The notes beneath the pieces were generated by a model. That model made no database searches. It was not told where the DNA came from and saw only the letters and a program-made list of their open reading frames with translations. Both the position numbers and the translations under genes were made by a program. Source: Phycisphaerales bacterium (lineage in GTDB: Bacteria; Planctomycetota; Phycisphaerae; UBA1845; Fen-1342). From it: a DNA stretch of 64,000 nucleotides. This document shows positions 16,614-24,724 of this stretch, piece after piece (positions within the stretch are counted from its first letter, which is position 1; every line of letters starts with the position of its first letter). The DNA is taken from contig JADJWG010000001.1 of the NCBI GenBank assembly GCA_016716475.1, positions 1,612,001 to 1,676,000 on the forward strand. Direction: 5' to 3'.

Positions 16614-17885
16614 ATGGAAACGCTGCCGCGGTTTCTGACGGATTTCGCGCCGCTCGCGGGGACGATCAAGGCGGATTACACCGACTTCGTCGTGGAGGAA
16701 GTTCCGCTTTACCCGGCCGACGGGGAGGGTCCGCACACTTACTTCTGGCTGGAAAAAGCCGGGCTCTCCACATTCCAGGTCGTGCAGGACCTGGCCCGCG
16801 CATTAAGCATTCGCCGGCACCAGATTGGCTTCGCCGGCCTGAAAGATGCCCGCGCCGTCACGCGGCAATGGTTCTCCATCGAACATCTTGAGCCGGAGCG
16901 CCTGCAAGCACTGGAATTGCCACGGATTCGCATCCTGGCCATCACCCGACACCGGAACAAGCTGCGCCTGGGACATTTGCGCGGCAATCGTTTTGTGATA
17001 CGCGTGCGCGATACCGATGCGGGTCGCGGTGACGAGGCGCGGGCGGCTCTCGCCCGCCTCACCGCGCAGGGGGTGCCGAATTACTTCGGCGAGCAACGCT
17101 TCGGCTACCGCGGCGATACATGGGAGATCGGGCGCGCCCTGGTGGCCGGCAACCCCGACGAAGCCATGGACCTTATTCTCGGCCGCCCTGGTCCCGCCGA
17201 TCACGGCACCATTCGTCGTGCCCGCGAGGACTACGACGCCGGACGTTACGAAGAGGCCGTGCAGCATTGGCCCCGGATGTTCCGCAACGAACGGCAGGCG
17301 CTGCGTGCGATTGCCAACAACAAGGGCAAGAAGCGCCGCGGGCTTTGGGCCTACGACCGCAGTGCAAAAGCGTTTTTTGTATCCTCCTTTCAATCCTACC
17401 TGTTCAACGAAGTGGTGCGGACCCGCCTGCCGCATGGGTTGGGGCAGCTCTGGCTGGGTGATCTGGCCTGTCGACATGGTCCGAATGCCGTCTTCCGCGT
17501 CGAGGACGTGGCCCGGGAACAGCCGCGGGCGGACTCCTTCGAGATCAGCCCCACCGGTCCGTTGTTCGGATACCGGATGACAGAAGCCCAGGGTGCCGCG
17601 GGCGAAATGGAAGCGGCCGTGTTGAAGGCGGCCGGACTGACGCTGGACCGTTTTCACCAAGAGGGGGTGCGCACCAAGGGGGCACGCCGCGCCTTGCGGT
17701 TTCGCCCGGCAGATACAGAGCTCACGCTTGGCGCGGACCTGCGCGGTCCCTATCTTCAACTGGGCTTCACACTACCGCGTGGGTGCTATGCCACAGCGCT
17801 GCTGCGAGAGCTGTTCCGGCCCGAAGCGGTAACCGCGGCGGCTCCGGAAGCGGAGGGTGCCGACGTTTCCGACACATCGGATTGA
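16614..17885 (+). CDS. truD: tRNA pseudouridine(13) synthase TruD
   Basis: Makes pseudouridine at position 13 of some tRNAs. The 423-residue product shows the TruD core: DFVVEEVPLY near the N-terminus, FAGLKDARAVTRQWFS with the catalytic Asp, LRGNRFVIRVRD, and VPNYFGEQRFGYRGD. The C-terminal half has the family-specific insertion and a conserved GYRM segment. Length fits the longer bacterial and archaeal members. The ATG at 16614 is taken from the family-like N-terminus; an A/G-rich GAGAGACGG lies upstream. dnaA follows after 37 bp in the same direction. Confidence 0.95.
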   Translation: METLPRFLTDFAPLAGTIKADYTDFVVEEVPLYPADGEGPHTYFWLEKAGLSTFQVVQDLARALSIRRHQIGFAGLKDARAVTRQWFSIEHLEPERLQALELPRIRILAITRHRNKLRLGHLRGNRFVIRVRDTDAGRGDEARAALARLTAQGVPNYFGEQRFGYRGDTWEIGRALVAGNPDEAMDLILGRPGPADHGTIRRAREDYDAGRYEEAVQHWPRMFRNERQALRAIANNKGKKRRGLWAYDRSAKAFFVSSFQSYLFNEVVRTRLPHGLGQLWLGDLACRHGPNAVFRVEDVAREQPRADSFEISPTGPLFGYRMTEAQGAAGEMEAAVLKAAGLTLDRFHQEGVRTKGARRALRFRPADTELTLGADLRGPYLQLGFTLPRGCYATALLRELFRPEAVTAAAPEAEGADVSDTSD

Positions 17886-17922
17886 TGGTGGTGTGAACGA
17901 CGTAACACGAGGCGAGGCAGGC

Positions 17923-19248
17923 ATGCGCAACGAGCCGGTTCTGGATTGGAACCGTCTGCTGGACAGGGTACGGGCCTATGAACCCGACTTGTACCGCTCA
18001 TGGTTCAAGGATCTCGAAGCCGCGCAGCCGGAACGCGGCGAACTGGAGGTGCGCGCCGACGATCTTTCGCACGTTCAGTATCTTGAGCGCCACTGTCGAC
18101 CCGTGTTTCTGCGTGCGGCCCAGGAGTTAACCGGACTGCTTGTGGTGGTGCGGTTCGTAGGACGGGAAACCCGCGGTCCCGTGCTGCTGGCAACCAACCG
18201 GCCAGCAGTCCTGGCACAATTCGGGCTCAGCGCGGACTTCGTCTTCGACCAGTTTGTGGTCGGGCCGTCCAATCGGCTGGCCCATGCGGCCTGCGGCGCC
18301 GTCTGCAACCAGCTCGGCACGTTGTACAACCCCCTTTTTCTGCACGGGGCCTCGGGGCTCGGTAAAACCCATCTCCTGCAAGCCACCTGTACGGAGGTCC
18401 TGAAGCGTGACGGTACCCGGCAAGTCACCTATGTGACCTGCGAAAGCTTCGTCAATGACTTTGTGCAGGCCATGGCCGCGGGCGCGCTCCCGATTTTTCG
18501 TGAAAATGCGCGGGCCTCTGACCTCCTGGTCATCGACGACGTACAGTTCCTCGCCAACCGTGAATCCAGCCAGGAAGAACTCTTCCACACGTTCAACGCG
18601 CTCTATCAGAGCGGAAAGCAGATTATCCTCTCGGCCGACACGCCGCCGAACGAGATCCCTACGCTGGAAGACCGCCTCGTCAGTCGTTTCAACTGGGGCC
18701 TCGTCGTTCAGATCGATCCACCGAGCCGCGAAACTCGTCAAGCCATCCTGCACAAGAAGGCCCGACTGCGCGGCGTAGAGGTTCCTGACGAGGTCATCGA
18801 CGTCATCGCTGAACACGTGGAGGCGAACATCCGGCTCCTGGAAGGCGCCCTTACACGATTAATCACGATGACCCAACTCGAGGGCCGCCCCCTGACCGTT
18901 GAAACCGCGCGCGAGGTACTTTCCAGCTATGCCACATCGAAGCGTGAGCAGCGCCCCCTCCGCGTGAGTGAAATTCTCGAGGTCGTGAGCAAGCACTACG
19001 GCGTCCGGTTGCAGGACCTCCTCGGGCGAAAGCGCACCCGTTCTATCAGCCACCCGCGCCAGGTGGCCATGTACCTCGCCCGGCGCCTGACACCCCTCAG
19101 TCTGGAAGAGATCGGCATGCATTTCGGAGGACGAGACCACTCCACCGTTTTACATGCCGAGGCCCGGGTCGAGAACGAGCGCACGAATGTCCGCGAACTG
19201 GCACACACCCTTCAGCAGCTCACGCACCAACTTTTGACAAGAGGGTGA
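17923..19248 (+). CDS. dnaA: Chromosomal replication initiator DnaA
   Basis: Binds DnaA boxes and opens the origin. The 441-residue product has all four domains: a short N-terminal domain I (DWNRLLDRVRAYEPDLYRSW), AAA+ domain III with Walker A GASGLGKTHLL, Walker B LLVIDDVQFLANR, sensor segments LEDRLVSRFNWG and LEGALTRL, and domain IV with the DNA-binding signature FGGRDHSTVLHAEARV. The ATG at 17923 follows GAGG; a GTG at 17893 would add 10 residues. The usual neighbours (dnaN, recF, gyrB, rpmH) are absent: truD precedes it and an ABC ATPase follows. I saw no cluster of consensus DnaA boxes nearby. Confidence 0.97.
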   Translation: MRNEPVLDWNRLLDRVRAYEPDLYRSWFKDLEAAQPERGELEVRADDLSHVQYLERHCRPVFLRAAQELTGLLVVVRFVGRETRGPVLLATNRPAVLAQFGLSADFVFDQFVVGPSNRLAHAACGAVCNQLGTLYNPLFLHGASGLGKTHLLQATCTEVLKRDGTRQVTYVTCESFVNDFVQAMAAGALPIFRENARASDLLVIDDVQFLANRESSQEELFHTFNALYQSGKQIILSADTPPNEIPTLEDRLVSRFNWGLVVQIDPPSRETRQAILHKKARLRGVEVPDEVIDVIAEHVEANIRLLEGALTRLITMTQLEGRPLTVETAREVLSSYATSKREQRPLRVSEILEVVSKHYGVRLQDLLGRKRTRSISHPRQVAMYLARRLTPLSLEEIGMHFGGRDHSTVLHAEARVENERTNVRELAHTLQQLTHQLLTRG

Positions 19249-19575
19249 TTAGAAACCTGTGCCCGGCTGTCGCTCCACCGGGTACGGGAGCCAGGCACCA
19301 CCGCAACCGGTGGGCATGGACCGTTATCTGGTGGGATTGTCAGGTGAACTGTCGCGCAACAGAACCTGTGCGCAACAGCGGGAAGAAACCGTTAACTCCT
19401 TCCTTCTACTGAAGATAGGGCACTTACAGACCAAACTTGTGACGTATTGACAGAACAGAAGAAGGACGAGAGAAGATATCTTTATCGTGGTCTCAGTAAG
19501 AAGAAACGCATCTCACACCGCGAACTCCCCCGGCGCCGGCATGACGACCGGCGAGCATGCCGCTATTTTGGGCTT
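19249..19575. other. Intergenic region after dnaA, no gene recognised
   Basis: This stretch is more AT-rich than its surroundings, especially 19370-19500. It contains a perfect TTGACA (19447-19452) but no TATAAT-like hexamer at a suitable distance. I found no 9-mer close to TTATCCACA on either strand, so it does not look like an origin by motif. A frame continuous with the ABC gene runs back to 19447 but encodes a Lys/Arg-rich stretch unlike any ABC N-terminus. Confidence 0.5.
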
Positions 19576-20607
19576 GTGCTGCTCGATGTTGACCGATTGG
19601 AATTGACCTTCGATACGGCCGCTGGTCCGGTTCGACCCGTGGTTGACGTCACGTTGGGGGTGAGCCGTGGTGAGACACTGGCGTTGGTCGGGGAGTCTGG
19701 CTCCGGCAAGAGTCTGACAGCGCTGGCGGTGTTGCAACTCCTGCCGCCGCGGTGCCGCCTCACGGCGGGCAATGTGCGCTTTGCAGGGGAAGACCTGTCC
19801 CAGTGGTCGGAGAAGCGGCTCCGTGCGTTCCGGGGGAACCGTGTTGCGATGATTTTTCAGGAGCCGATGACGAGTCTGAACCCACTCATGACCGTGGGAG
19901 CGCAGATTGAGGAGACACTCATCGTCCACCGATCCCCGGGCAGCCAGATGGCGCGCGCCCGGGCGCTGGGATTGTTACGACAAGTGGGCATTCCTGCCCC
20001 CGAACAACGCTATCGGGAGTACCCACACCAGCTTTCAGGCGGCATGCGTCAACGCGTGATGATTGCGATGGCACTGGCATGTGAGCCGGAGTTACTGCTC
20101 GCGGATGAGCCCACAACCGCGCTGGATGTCACTGTGCAGGCCCAGATTCTGGCGCTTTTGCAGGACCTCCAACGGCAGATGGGGCTGGCGATGTTGTTCA
20201 TCACCCACGACCTGGGCGTAGTGTCGCAGATCGCGCATCGAGTGGCGGTCATGTATTCCGGACGCATCGTTGAAACCGCCCCGGTGTCAACCCTGTTCAC
20301 GGCTCCCCGTCATCCTTACACCCAGGGCCTGCTTCGGGCGACGCCGCATTTGATAGAATCTGTCCTGACCGGATCTCCACACACACCGTTTCCGAGTGTC
20401 GCGTCGCGGCACCTGCCCGTCATTCCCGGTGACGTGCCCGAACCGCGCGCCCGCCCGCCGGGCTGTGCGTTTCACCCGCGCTGTCCGCTCGGGCACACCG
20501 ACGAGCGCTGCCGTACCCAATTGCCGCTCTCAGAACAGGTTGCCGCGGGGCACTGGTCTGCGTGCTGGCTTGCGACGGGTGAGAGCCCACGGAATGTCAC
20601 CCGGTGA
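19576..20607 (+). CDS. Oligopeptide/dipeptide-type ABC transporter ATP-binding protein
   Basis: ATPase subunit of a peptide or nickel importer of the OppD/DppD type. The 343-residue product has Walker A VGESGSGKSL, Q loop IFQEPMTSLNP, signature LSGGMRQRVMIA, Walker B LLLADEPTTALDV, and the C-terminal oligopeptide extension with the Cys-bearing PGCAFHPRCPLG segment. The start is uncertain: GTG at 19576 begins just before the conserved LELTF strand, but no clear ribosome binding site precedes it. No permease, binding protein or second ATPase is adjacent, so it is an orphan in this window and its substrate cannot be assigned. Confidence 0.88.
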   Translation: MLLDVDRLELTFDTAAGPVRPVVDVTLGVSRGETLALVGESGSGKSLTALAVLQLLPPRCRLTAGNVRFAGEDLSQWSEKRLRAFRGNRVAMIFQEPMTSLNPLMTVGAQIEETLIVHRSPGSQMARARALGLLRQVGIPAPEQRYREYPHQLSGGMRQRVMIAMALACEPELLLADEPTTALDVTVQAQILALLQDLQRQMGLAMLFITHDLGVVSQIAHRVAVMYSGRIVETAPVSTLFTAPRHPYTQGLLRATPHLIESVLTGSPHTPFPSVASRHLPVIPGDVPEPRARPPGCAFHPRCPLGHTDERCRTQLPLSEQVAAGHWSACWLATGESPRNVTR

Positions 20608-20643
20608 GGCCTGGGGCCATGGCACGCGGTGAGGGGCTGCCCC

Positions 20644-20649
20644 TATAAT
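20644..20649 (+). promoter_or_regulatory. TATAAT immediately before the bamD-like gene
   Basis: A perfect TATAAT ends 8 nt before the ATG at 20658, and no Shine-Dalgarno sequence lies between. If it is a real -10 element, transcription would begin at or next to the start codon, giving a leaderless mRNA. No convincing -35 hexamer was found at 16-18 bp, so this is tentative. Confidence 0.35.
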
Positions 20650-20657
20650 TCGCACCC

Positions 20658-21728
20658 ATGTTCGGTGGCACATACGATTGGCGTACCTTGGGTACGATTG
20701 CCGCACTGGCGCTCGTTTTTCAAAGCGGCCGCCCGCCCGGAGAGTCCGAACAGCAGGTCTTTGACCCGCGTACGGGGGAATGGGTGCTCCTCGACCCGCT
20801 TGCGGTACTTCCGAGTGAAGGCACCTTGGCTGAAGCTCGTGACCTGCTCGCAGCCGGTCGGCCCGGGCGCGCCCGGGCGGTGCTGCGGGCATTTCTGCGT
20901 GAAAATCCGGACGACGACCAGTATTACGAAGCGATCTTCCTGCGCGGCGAAACGTACTTCGAGCAAAAGAACTTCTGGAAGGCCGCGGAGCAGTACAGCA
21001 GTGTGGCCGAGAACACTTCGGGTGAGTTATTTGCACTGGCCAACCAGCGTACGGTCGACGTAGCCCGGGCTTTCCTGTCCGGTGAGCGGCGGCTCATTTG
21101 GGGCTTCCTGCCGATGCCCGCGTACGATGAGGGCGTAGAGCTTCTCGACCAGGTCTGGCAGCGTATGCCGGGCACCCGGTTGGGCGAGTTGGCCCTGAAG
21201 TTGAAGGCCGATTACTTGTTTGACAACGGCGACCTCGGGCTGGCCCAGGACGAGTACGCGTTCCTCATCGAGCAGTACCCCAGCGGGCGGTTTGTGCAGA
21301 TTGCCATGCTGCGCGCGGCCGAAGCCGCCAACGCGGCGTTTCCGGGCATCAAGTACGACAGCATGCCGCTGGTTGAAGCCGAAGCACGCTACCGCCTGCT
21401 GGCTGGCACCTTCCCGGTCTTCGCGGAACAGGAGCAGGTGGCCAGCCGTCTCGATGGCATTCGCCAGCAGCGTGCCGAGAAGGACTTGTACGTTGCCGAT
21501 TGGTACCGTCGCACGCGTCAACCGAGCGCGGCGGAGTACTACTATCGGCTGGTACTGGCGGATTACCCCGAGACGCTCGCCGCGGCCGATGCCCGTACGC
21601 GGCTACGAGCCCTTGGGGGGCGGCAGGATGACCTTGAAGCGCGCCCGGTCGAGAATGGTGTTCCGGGAGCACCGCCGCGTGAAGGGGTTGTCGGACCCGG
21701 CCCGGCACAGGAGGACGGGCAATCATGA
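20658..21728 (+). CDS. BamD-like outer-membrane assembly TPR protein
   Basis: The 356-residue product has an N-terminal hydrophobic segment (residues 9-20) but no clear lipobox, then TPR-like helices in the BamD/YbgF style: AEARDLLAAGRPGRARAVL, FLRGETYFEQKNFWKAAEQY, KADYLFDNGDLGLAQDEYAFLIEQYPSG (in part) and a final YYYRLVLADYPET unit. BamD is the essential lipoprotein of the machine that inserts beta-barrel proteins into the outer membrane. The missing lipid Cys makes the exact role uncertain. It overlaps lptE by 4 nt, which supports a shared role in outer-membrane biogenesis. The tail after residue 320 is Pro/Gly-rich. Confidence 0.75.
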   Translation: MFGGTYDWRTLGTIAALALVFQSGRPPGESEQQVFDPRTGEWVLLDPLAVLPSEGTLAEARDLLAAGRPGRARAVLRAFLRENPDDDQYYEAIFLRGETYFEQKNFWKAAEQYSSVAENTSGELFALANQRTVDVARAFLSGERRLIWGFLPMPAYDEGVELLDQVWQRMPGTRLGELALKLKADYLFDNGDLGLAQDEYAFLIEQYPSGRFVQIAMLRAAEAANAAFPGIKYDSMPLVEAEARYRLLAGTFPVFAEQEQVASRLDGIRQQRAEKDLYVADWYRRTRQPSAAEYYYRLVLADYPETLAAADARTRLRALGGRQDDLEARPVENGVPGAPPREGVVGPGPAQEDGQS

Positions 21729-22222
21729 AATCTGCACTGCTGATCGCGGTGTTCGCCGGTATCGCCGGGGGGGCTTGCGGGTGTGGCTATCGCGCGGGCG
21801 GCCCGTACCGCACCGATTTCCAGACGGTTTACGTGGACATGTTCGGGTCACGGGAGTTTCGCCGCGATCTTGAATTCATGCTGCTGGAGGCCGTGAAGAA
21901 GCGCATCTCGATGGATACGCCTTACCGTCTGGTCGATGGAACCCAAGCGGATACCGTGCTCGTGGCCGAAGTTCGTGAAGAGCGGCAGACGGCGTTTGCG
22001 CCGGATTTTCGGACGCGCGAGCCGCGCGACAAGACCCTGACCCTCGTGGTGCAGGTGCAGTGGAAGGATGTGCGAACCGGGCGCATTCTGGTCGATCATC
22101 CGGCCATCATCCAAGCGGTGGATTACCTGCCCACGGCCGGTGAAAGTGAGCGGTTGGCACAGGAACGGGCCATCGACCGTCTCGCGGCCCGGATCGTGGC
22201 TACGATGTATGAGGCGTGGTGA
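21725..22222 (+). CDS. lptE: LptE-like LPS-assembly lipoprotein
   Basis: LptE plugs the LptD barrel and helps deliver lipopolysaccharide to the outer leaflet. The 165-residue product has a lipoprotein signal with GCGY at the cleavage site, as in the family, followed by the short beta/alpha fold: an early strand with TVYVDMF, a helix FRRDLEFMLLEAVKKRI, then strands with ADTVLVAEV and TLTLVVQVQW, and a C-terminal helix with LAQERAIDRLAARIV. The start overlaps the preceding stop (ATGA). Assignment rests on fold-level similarity and context, not on catalytic motifs, since the family has none. Confidence 0.75.
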   Translation: MKSALLIAVFAGIAGGACGCGYRAGGPYRTDFQTVYVDMFGSREFRRDLEFMLLEAVKKRISMDTPYRLVDGTQADTVLVAEVREERQTAFAPDFRTREPRDKTLTLVVQVQWKDVRTGRILVDHPAIIQAVDYLPTAGESERLAQERAIDRLAARIVATMYEAW

Positions 22223-22243
22223 CTCGAGCCGGGTTTCCCCGCG

Positions 22244-24310
22244 ATGGGCGACGAACGTATGCCGGATGAGCAGCAATCCAACCAGCGACCGCGCGGCGAG
22301 GGTGATGGCGGCAATGGCGGTCCGCCGCGTCCGCCCGGGCGGATGAACCGCGGCCTGTTGTCGTGGATTTTCATCGTCGGCCTGGGACTCATGGTGGTCG
22401 TCATGCTCAGCCAGAGCATGAACCCCGTGAACGAAATCCCCATGAATGCCTTCTGGACGCACGTCGCCGAGGGCGAGGTCCAGCGGGTGGTGTTCAAACC
22501 GGACCTGCTCACTGGGGAGTTCTACAAGGCGCCGCCTTCCGCCAAGCACAACACCACGCGCTTCCAGGTGAAGTATCTCGGCCTGGTGCATGAAGTGGAG
22601 TCGATTCGCAAGGGGCTGAAGCAGGACTCCCCACGCGAGATCATCGTAACCAGTGATCCTTCCAGCAACCTGTTGATGAACATCCTGCTGGCCATCATTC
22701 CGTGGCTCCTGCTCTTTGCACTCATCTGGTTCCTGTTGTTCCGCCAGTTGCGCCAGACCGGCGGCGGGGCTGGCATGCTCGGCAACTTCGGCCGCAGCCG
22801 CCACCGCATTCTGACCAAGGAACACACCAGTATCACCTTCAACGAGGTGGCCGGTATCGAGGAAGCCAAGGAGGAAGTCTACGAAATCGTGGAGTTCCTC
22901 AAGAACCCGAAGCGGTTCCAGCGGCTGGGCGGACGGATACCGCGCGGCGTGCTGCTGGTGGGGGAGCCCGGCTGCGGCAAGACGCTGCTTGCCAAGGCGA
23001 TCGCCGGCGAAGCCGACGTGCCCTTTTTCTCGATCAGCGGTTCGGATTTTGTCGAAATGTTCGTGGGTGTGGGGGCGTCGCGCGTTCGTGATCTGTTCCG
23101 CCAGGCAAAGGAAAACTCCCCCTGCATTGTGTTTCTCGATGAGATTGATGCGGTCGGGCGCCGCCGCGGAATGGGCTACAACGGTGGCGGCCACGATGAG
23201 CGCGAACAGACGCTCAATGCGATCCTTGTCGAGATGGATGGCTTCGACAGCAACGACCAGGTGATTGTCGTGGCCGCGACCAACCGTGCGGACGTGCTTG
23301 ACCCCGCCCTGATTCGGCCGGGCCGTTTTGACCGCCAGGTCTTTGTGCCACTGCCGGATGTGAAGGGGCGCCTTGAAATCCTGCGGGTCCATGCGCGCAA
23401 AGTGAAGATTCAGCCGCCGCTCGATCCCAAGCTCACGCGCGTGGCGCGTGGCACACCGATGTTCAGCGGCGCCGACCTCGCCGCGATCATCAACGAGGCG
23501 GCCCTGCTCGCCACGCTCGCCGGCAAGGATGCCGTCGAGCTCGAAGACCTCGAAGAAGCCCGCGATAAGGTCCGTTGGGGGCGTGCCAAGCGTAACCGCG
23601 TCGTGGATGATCGTGATCGCCTGCTGACGGCATATCACGAAGCCGGACACGCCCTCGTGCAATCGCTGCTGAAAGATGCGGACCCGGTTCACAAGGTCAG
23701 TATCATCCCGCGCGGACCCTACGGCGGAGCGACCTTCTCCCTGCCCGAGAAGGACCGCATGACCTACAACCGCTCGTATGTGGAGGCGACCCTGCGCGTA
23801 CTCTGTGCTGGCCGCATTGCGGAGGAAGTTCTTGGCCAGGACATGAATTCCGGGGCTTCGGGTGATATCCGGCAGGCAACCCAGATGGCCCGCATGATGG
23901 TCACAGAATGGGGCATGAGCGATCAGCTCGGCTTCGTCTATTACGGTGACGAGCCCCTGACGCGTCGCGGCCAGGTTGATTTCGGGCTGGGGCGCGAGTT
24001 TTCCGATAAGACCACCGAGGTGATCGACGCAGAGGTCAAGCAGATCATCGGGCGGGCCTACGAAGACACGCGCCGGATCCTGCATGAAAATCGCACCAGT
24101 CTGGAGAATATCGCCCAGGCCTTGCTGAAGTATGAAACCCTCAGCGGCGAGGAAGTACGCCAGATCATGGCCGGTGAAACCATCGACCGCCCGACCGTGG
24201 CGGATCTCATCGCGGCGGAGCAGCAGCGCCGGCCGGACACCACACCGGTAGCGCGGCCCGTGCAGAAGCCGCCGGATGGCGACGCGGGGGCCCTGCCGAG
24301 CCCGGCGTGA
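22244..24310 (+). CDS. ftsH: ATP-dependent zinc metalloprotease FtsH
   Basis: Membrane-anchored AAA+ protease that degrades misfolded membrane proteins and regulators. The 688-residue product has two membrane helices (about residues 35-58 and 145-168) flanking a periplasmic domain, then the AAA module and a zinc protease with HEAGH and a distal Asp (SGDIRQAT). Walker A reads GEPGCGKTLLAKA where the usual form is GPPGTGKTLLAKA: the core GxxxxGKT is kept but two positions are unusual. Walker B IVFLDEIDAVGR, the pore loop FVEMFVGVGA and the second region of homology NRADVLDPALIRPGRFDR are present. It follows lptE by 21 bp, and the STAS gene begins just after its end. Confidence 0.96.
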   Translation: MGDERMPDEQQSNQRPRGEGDGGNGGPPRPPGRMNRGLLSWIFIVGLGLMVVVMLSQSMNPVNEIPMNAFWTHVAEGEVQRVVFKPDLLTGEFYKAPPSAKHNTTRFQVKYLGLVHEVESIRKGLKQDSPREIIVTSDPSSNLLMNILLAIIPWLLLFALIWFLLFRQLRQTGGGAGMLGNFGRSRHRILTKEHTSITFNEVAGIEEAKEEVYEIVEFLKNPKRFQRLGGRIPRGVLLVGEPGCGKTLLAKAIAGEADVPFFSISGSDFVEMFVGVGASRVRDLFRQAKENSPCIVFLDEIDAVGRRRGMGYNGGGHDEREQTLNAILVEMDGFDSNDQVIVVAATNRADVLDPALIRPGRFDRQVFVPLPDVKGRLEILRVHARKVKIQPPLDPKLTRVARGTPMFSGADLAAIINEAALLATLAGKDAVELEDLEEARDKVRWGRAKRNRVVDDRDRLLTAYHEAGHALVQSLLKDADPVHKVSIIPRGPYGGATFSLPEKDRMTYNRSYVEATLRVLCAGRIAEEVLGQDMNSGASGDIRQATQMARMMVTEWGMSDQLGFVYYGDEPLTRRGQVDFGLGREFSDKTTEVIDAEVKQIIGRAYEDTRRILHENRTSLENIAQALLKYETLSGEEVRQIMAGETIDRPTVADLIAAEQQRRPDTTPVARPVQKPPDGDAGALPSPA

Positions 24311-24342
24311 AGCGCCACTTCGCCCAGGTGTGGGAGTGCCGT

Positions 24343-24702
24343 GTGAATGATGTGCAGATCGAAATACGGGAAGACCACGGCGTCTTCCTTGTGCGCTTGG
24401 ATGGTGAGCTCACCGGCCAGCCGGAGCCCGATGTCGTCGGAGCGGTAACGGCACTCTTCGCCGGCCCGGGTACGCGCGTCCTGATCGATCTGGGTGCCTT
24501 GCGCTTCATGAACTCCGTCGGCCTCAGTGAGCTGGTGCGGATTACCGCACAGGCCAATACCGAGGAATGCCGCGTAGCGCTGGTGAACCCCACGCCGTTC
24601 GTTGCCGGCCTCTTCGGCACCACGCAACTCGACCGCTTCTTCGAGATCGTGCCGACCCTCGCAGAGGCCCTGCAGCGGATGCGCGCCGAACAGCGCCCCT
24701 GA
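24343..24702 (+). CDS. STAS-domain protein (anti-sigma factor antagonist-like)
   Basis: A single STAS domain of 119 residues: FLVRLDGELTG, VLIDLGALRFMNSVGLSELV and the closing FFEIVPTLAEAL. In SpoIIAA-type antagonists the central loop reads DSSG with a Ser phosphorylated by the partner kinase; here it reads NSVG, so the second Ser is Val and the Asp is Asn. Kinase-controlled switching may be lost or use the remaining Ser. GTG at 24343 follows GGGAG by 6 nt and is preferred to a GTG at 24307 that overlaps the ftsH stop. No anti-sigma kinase is adjacent. Confidence 0.8.
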   Translation: MNDVQIEIREDHGVFLVRLDGELTGQPEPDVVGAVTALFAGPGTRVLIDLGALRFMNSVGLSELVRITAQANTEECRVALVNPTPFVAGLFGTTQLDRFFEIVPTLAEALQRMRAEQRP

Positions 24703-24724
24703 ACCGGTCCACGCCTTGGGAAAC

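Noticed and set aside
19447..19575. N-terminal extension of the ABC ATPase
   Set aside because: It encodes a Lys/Arg-rich stretch unlike any OppD/DppD N-terminus and starts on a TTG that overlaps a TTGACA.
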